Program-made: the position numbers and the translations under genes
The notes under the pieces: model-generated
Database searches by the model: none
Seen by the model: the letters and a program-made list of their open reading frames with translations, nothing else
What the model was told of the DNA's origin: nothing
From: an uncultured Verrucomicrobiales bacterium
Lineage (GTDB): Bacteria; Verrucomicrobiota; Verrucomicrobiia; Verrucomicrobiales; Akkermansiaceae
Assembly: GCA_937969125.1 (NCBI GenBank)
Contig: CALBVA010000315.1
Coordinates: 1 to 17,669 of the forward strand
Length of the DNA: 17,669 bases
Direction: 5' to 3'
Shown: positions 15,300-17,669 of the stretch, piece by piece
Numbering within the stretch: the stretch's first letter is position 1
Layout: each line of letters starts with the position of its first letter

Positions 15300-15643
15300 G
15301 CTCCAAGCCTATCACCAGTTCCCGCCGGGCAAATACCTTTTCTCGCGCCCAAGTAAAAGAGGCTCTTAGCTTCTTTACAGCGCGGTTTCCCTTCGCCAAT
15401 TTTCAAGCTACAAGCTTTGCAAAATACATTTTGGCATTTGCCTCCCGATCCAGAATTCACCCTTCGTTTTTCGAAAAAAAACAATGATTATCTATCACAT
15501 TTGTGATCACCAGAAATCCTTCTCGAAAGTTAAGAGCAGGCGATCAAAAATTGAGACTGTCGGCGCAGCTCGAGAACTTCTAATTCTCCAAATCTTCATG
15601 GAAGGATCATCATGACTTCATAAAGCGGTAGCACACTGACGGC
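15300..15643. promoter_or_regulatory. Divergent intergenic region with several perfect dyads
   Basis: The 344-bp gap separates the minus-strand exported-protein gene from the plus-strand small-peptide/membrane unit. It holds three close perfect dyads with 2-bp spacers: CAAAAT-AC-ATTTTG (15420-15433), TTTTT-CG-AAAAA (15467-15478) and ATCACA-TT-TGTGAT (15494-15507, running into GTGATCAC). The region is visibly richer in A/T than its surroundings. They may be operators for one or both units; no confident -35/-10 pair was found. Confidence 0.35.
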
Positions 15644-15811
15644 ATGATGAAACTAACGGTTTGGTTGGTGGTGCTGCTCCCGGCGCTTCCGAACGGGGTG
15701 GGCCTGAACTCCGGAGGGGAGACGGAAGATGTGATGCCGTTCGAGCGCGTCAGGAAGATTGACAATGACTACCCCACCCTGCCGCTGAGTCCGGTGAGCC
15801 GTTCTTTCTGA
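15644..15811 (+). CDS. Small secreted or membrane peptide, coupled to the following membrane protein
   Basis: A 55-residue reading frame, MMKLTVWLVVLLPALP at the start, ending with a TGA that overlaps the ATG of the next gene by one base (TGATG at 15809-15813). The N-terminal 16 residues have the charge and hydrophobicity of a signal peptide or single membrane helix. The remainder is polar, with GGETEDV, FERVRKIDNDYP and a Pro/Ser-rich end. The coupling to a gene on the same strand is the main argument that it is real. I know no family for it. An alternative ATG sits one codon later at 15647. It could be a small lipoprotein-like or helper subunit (but no lipobox Cys is present), or a leader peptide controlling translation of the membrane protein. 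Confidence 0.55.
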   Translation: MMKLTVWLVVLLPALPNGVGLNSGGETEDVMPFERVRKIDNDYPTLPLSPVSRSF

Positions 15812-16593
15812 TGCGGGTAGAATTGTCAGAACTGCTGCGGGGGAGGCCGGAGGTGCTGCGGGAGTGGATTGATGATCCCTCGCGGAGGAGAATCGCGATT
15901 TGTGTGGCGGCGATCATTTTAGGATTCGGGAGTTATGGTCTGACGACGGGGCTTTGGCGGGCTCCGGAGATGGGGTTCTATGTTGCGATCAAGATGCCTG
16001 CGCTGATCTTTCTGACGCTGGCCTGCAATGGCTTTCTAAACGGGATGCTGGGACTACTTTTAGGGAGCGGGCTAGGCTTCCGGCAGTCGGTGGTGGCGCA
16101 ATTGGTGAGCTTCACGATCGCGGCAATGGTGCTGGGCGCCCTTGCTCCGGTGACCTTCTTTATGTCGCTGAATGCTCCCTCGCCGGATGCGGCGGATGCA
16201 GACATCGCGCATGCCAACTTCCTGGTGGCGCACACCTTCCTGATCGCGTGTGCGGGGATCATTTCCCACCTGCATTTGGCACGGGTTCTGGTTGCGAGCA
16301 CACCATCACTCCGGACGGCTGCAACGACGCTGGGAGCTTGGTTGGCGGGAAACATTTTCGTAGGTGCACAACTTTCCTGGATCATGCGGCCCTTTTTCGG
16401 GACCCCCTCGATCAAGGTAGCCTTCCTCCGTGATCATCCTTTCAACGGAACTTTCTACGAGATCGTTTGGAAGTCGATGGAGCGCATCACCGGCGACAAC
16501 GCCGCCATCCTACTGGCAATGATCACCCTGGCCATCTTCCTCCTCCACCTACCGGTGATCCGCCTCTTTCTAAAATCTAATCCTCAACACTGA
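15811..16593 (+). CDS. Multi-pass membrane protein, unknown family (paralogue of the next gene)
   Basis: A 260-residue integral membrane protein with about six hydrophobic helices: near 28-47, 55-84, 92-119, 137-160, 170-190 and 230-250. A short cytosolic-looking N-terminus (LLRGRPEVLREWIDDP, 8-23) precedes helix 1. Between helices 5 and 6 is a loop with the motif RPFFGT (193-198) and an aromatic stretch FNGTFYEIVW (211-220). The same features recur in the next gene: an 'LL..P..L.R...D' N-terminal box, 'GLTxG' at the end of helix 1, Ala-Pro soon after, and RPxxGT. I conclude the two are diverged duplicates. No family could be named with confidence; the helix pattern has some likeness to Yip1-type membrane proteins, but this is weak. 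The start overlaps the upstream small gene's stop by 1 base. Confidence 0.78.
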   Translation: MRVELSELLRGRPEVLREWIDDPSRRRIAICVAAIILGFGSYGLTTGLWRAPEMGFYVAIKMPALIFLTLACNGFLNGMLGLLLGSGLGFRQSVVAQLVSFTIAAMVLGALAPVTFFMSLNAPSPDAADADIAHANFLVAHTFLIACAGIISHLHLARVLVASTPSLRTAATTLGAWLAGNIFVGAQLSWIMRPFFGTPSIKVAFLRDHPFNGTFYEIVWKSMERITGDNAAILLAMITLAIFLLHLPVIRLFLKSNPQH

Positions 16594-16599
16594 ATCAAT

Positions 16600-17394
16600 A
16601 TGAACCCAACCAACGAAAATAATCCACCCCCACTGCAGATCGATCCGGAAATCGAAAACATCAAGAATGCCGTCCCGCTGGAGGCGGACGCCTCGATGAG
16701 CACAGTTTTTGAGAGTCTGCTCAAGACGCCCCATCATCTGATCCGCAGTTTTCTTGATCTCGAGAAGCCGGGAGGGATTGTCATGAAGCTCGTCGTGCTC
16801 TCGCTAAGCGGGTTCGTGATTTTTGGACTCACGCTGGGGAGCTTCTCGCTGGGCGATCAACTCTGGGCAGCGCCGATGAAGACGATCATGGGTGTCATTT
16901 TCTCGGCGGTGATCTGTCTCCCCAGTCTCTATGTCTTTTCCGCACTGACGGGAACGTCTTTAAAATTTCATGACATTGCACGGGGGCTGGCGGCAACACT
17001 CGCTTTGATTGCAGCTCTTTTACTGGGGTTCACGCCGGTGCTCTGGGTCTTTTCGCAATCGACGGAGTCGGAGGCATTCTTCGGCTTACTGGTCATTGTG
17101 AGCTGGATCACGGCCCTCCTCTTCGGGATGGGGTTTTTCACCCGGATGCTGAGACATTCTGGGACGAAGAAAAAAGGACCGGTGAAAATCTGGATTGGGA
17201 TTTTTCTTCTGGTGACGCTGCAAATGTCCACAACGCTACGCCCGATCATCGGAACCTCGGATCATCTCTTCACAACTGAAAAGCGATTTTTCCTGATTCA
17301 CTGGATGTCGCAGGCCGCTGGGACCAACCTGGATGAGAGGACGAAGGCCGACCAACTCATTGAAGAGACTCTCCCTCAGGTGGAAAGTCGGTAA
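16600..17394 (+). CDS. Multi-pass membrane protein, unknown family (paralogue of the preceding gene)
   Basis: A 264-residue protein with a polar, acidic N-terminal tail of about 35 residues. The shared box LLKTPHHLIRSFLDLEKPG (40-58) follows, then about six hydrophobic helices (62-80, 95-117, 128-152, 159-179, 197-212 and possibly 229-240). It carries RPIIGT (214-219) followed by a FFLIHW aromatic stretch (230-235), at the same place as RPFFGT and its aromatic stretch in the preceding protein. It starts 6 bp after the upstream stop, so the genes form one transcript with the small peptide gene. No Shine-Dalgarno sequence is visible. The 3' end is followed by about 145 bp of untranslated sequence and a strong terminator. 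The pair may form a heteromer in the membrane; the function is unknown. Confidence 0.78.
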   Translation: MNPTNENNPPPLQIDPEIENIKNAVPLEADASMSTVFESLLKTPHHLIRSFLDLEKPGGIVMKLVVLSLSGFVIFGLTLGSFSLGDQLWAAPMKTIMGVIFSAVICLPSLYVFSALTGTSLKFHDIARGLAATLALIAALLLGFTPVLWVFSQSTESEAFFGLLVIVSWITALLFGMGFFTRMLRHSGTKKKGPVKIWIGIFLLVTLQMSTTLRPIIGTSDHLFTTEKRFFLIHWMSQAAGTNLDERTKADQLIEETLPQVESR

Positions 17395-17468
17395 AACATG
17401 ACGGAAACACGAGACATTCGCCGCATTATCCTGGTCTGTGCCAAGGGATACGCAAAACAAACAAGTGG

Positions 17469-17483
17469 CCGCTCGAAGAGCGG
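17469..17483 (+). other. Small hairpin in the 3' untranslated region
   Basis: CCGCTC-GAA-GAGCGG is a perfect 6-bp stem with a GAA loop, lying between the stop of the membrane-protein gene and the terminator. It may stabilise the transcript end or belong to a small RNA derived from the 3' region. Confidence 0.4.
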
Positions 17484-17540
17484 AGTATGCGTTCAAACTG
17501 CCGAGAAGTGGAAACCGTTCTCACGACCTCTGCAGTCTTC

Positions 17541-17570
17541 AGGGAGACCGGTGATCCGGTCTCCCTTTTT
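17541..17570 (+). terminator. Strong Rho-independent terminator
   Basis: AGGGAGACCGG (17541-17551) and CCGGTCTCCCT (17556-17566) form a perfect 11-bp stem with a TGAT loop, followed by a run of five T residues. It closes the three-gene membrane-protein unit and separates it from the gene starting at 17608. Confidence 0.92.
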
Positions 17571-17607
17571 CTTTCCCGCCGGCTCCGAATCGCGATAGCT
17601 TCCGCCT

Positions 17608-17669
17608 ATGAGCTTTTCTCACTCGGTCTGCCGTTGGTGTTTTCAATCCACCCCTCTTCCGAAGCTTGC
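17608..17669 (+). CDS. N-terminal fragment of a probable hydroxypyruvate isomerase-like/sugar phosphate isomerase protein
   Basis: The last 62 bases open with ATG and read MSFSHSVCRWCFQSTPLPKL before the window ends. The 'xxSVCRWCxxxxPLxxL' opening is characteristic of PVC-group TIM-barrel proteins in the hydroxypyruvate isomerase / sugar phosphate isomerase-epimerase family, in which this segment forms the first beta strand and helix. Only 20 complete codons are visible, so the assignment rests on this signature alone. The ATG lies 38 bp after the terminator of the previous unit, so it probably has its own promoter. No Shine-Dalgarno sequence is seen. Confidence 0.5.
   Translation, partial: MSFSHSVCRWCFQSTPLPKL

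Noticed and set aside
15420..15507. CRISPR or tandem-repeat interpretation of the dyad cluster
   Set aside because: The three dyads have different sequences and no regular spacing; no direct repeat with spacers occurs anywhere in the window.
17398..17598. 66-residue plus-strand open frame after the membrane-protein gene
   Set aside because: It runs straight through the 11-bp terminator stem and T-run, has no ribosome binding site, and its composition is not protein-like.

Overview
The window most likely comes from the chromosome of a Verrucomicrobiota (PVC group) bacterium. The indications are a single-polypeptide MurC-MurB fusion next to murG, several large secreted proteins of the kind common in this phylum (Ca-binding DxDxDG loops, a 'QRSDDLxxW' module, 'NWEEYAF'-type tails), PVC-style interspersed repeats between genes, and frequent lack of a Shine-Dalgarno sequence. 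The assignment is inferred from content; no ribosomal RNA or other marker is present.

Layout. 1-540: decayed IS110-family transposase remnant. 573-3940 (- strand): murG followed by a murC-murB fusion, joined by an ATGA overlap. This is a fragment of the division/cell-wall (dcw) cluster without its usual neighbours on either side. 4222-8312 (- strand): a two-gene unit encoding a secreted HExxH metalloprotease-like protein of about 1,044 residues and a translationally coupled protein with a signal peptide and a C-terminal membrane anchor. 8313-8933: a gene-poor interval with an interspersed repeat and, at its right end, a well-structured RNA candidate ending in an intrinsic terminator just ahead of an EamA transporter and an acetylornithine aminotransferase (argD), themselves joined by an ATGA overlap. 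11240-12256 (- strand): Tas-like aldo/keto reductase. 12391-12543: possible gene scrap. 12607-12957: YbjQ/UPF0145 protein. 12932-15299 (- strand): a secreted protein with an internal duplication, followed by a secreted trypsin-like protease. 15300-15643: divergent promoter region rich in small perfect dyads. 15644-17394 (+ strand): a three-gene unit (55-residue secreted or membrane peptide, then two multi-pass membrane proteins that are divergent paralogues of each other), closed by a strong terminator. 17608-17669: the start of a gene resembling the hydroxypyruvate isomerase/sugar phosphate isomerase family, cut by the window end.

How the genes relate. MurG, MurC and MurB are consecutive or near-consecutive enzymes of peptidoglycan precursor synthesis. 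The 8312-4222 pair and the 15299-12932 pair both look like exported-protein operons of unknown role. The EamA-argD pair may link amino-acid synthesis to export. The most promising novel items are the structured RNA with mutually exclusive pairings (8701-8860), the paralogous membrane-protein unit with its coupled small peptide, the metalloprotease/anchor pair, and the duplicated-domain protein.
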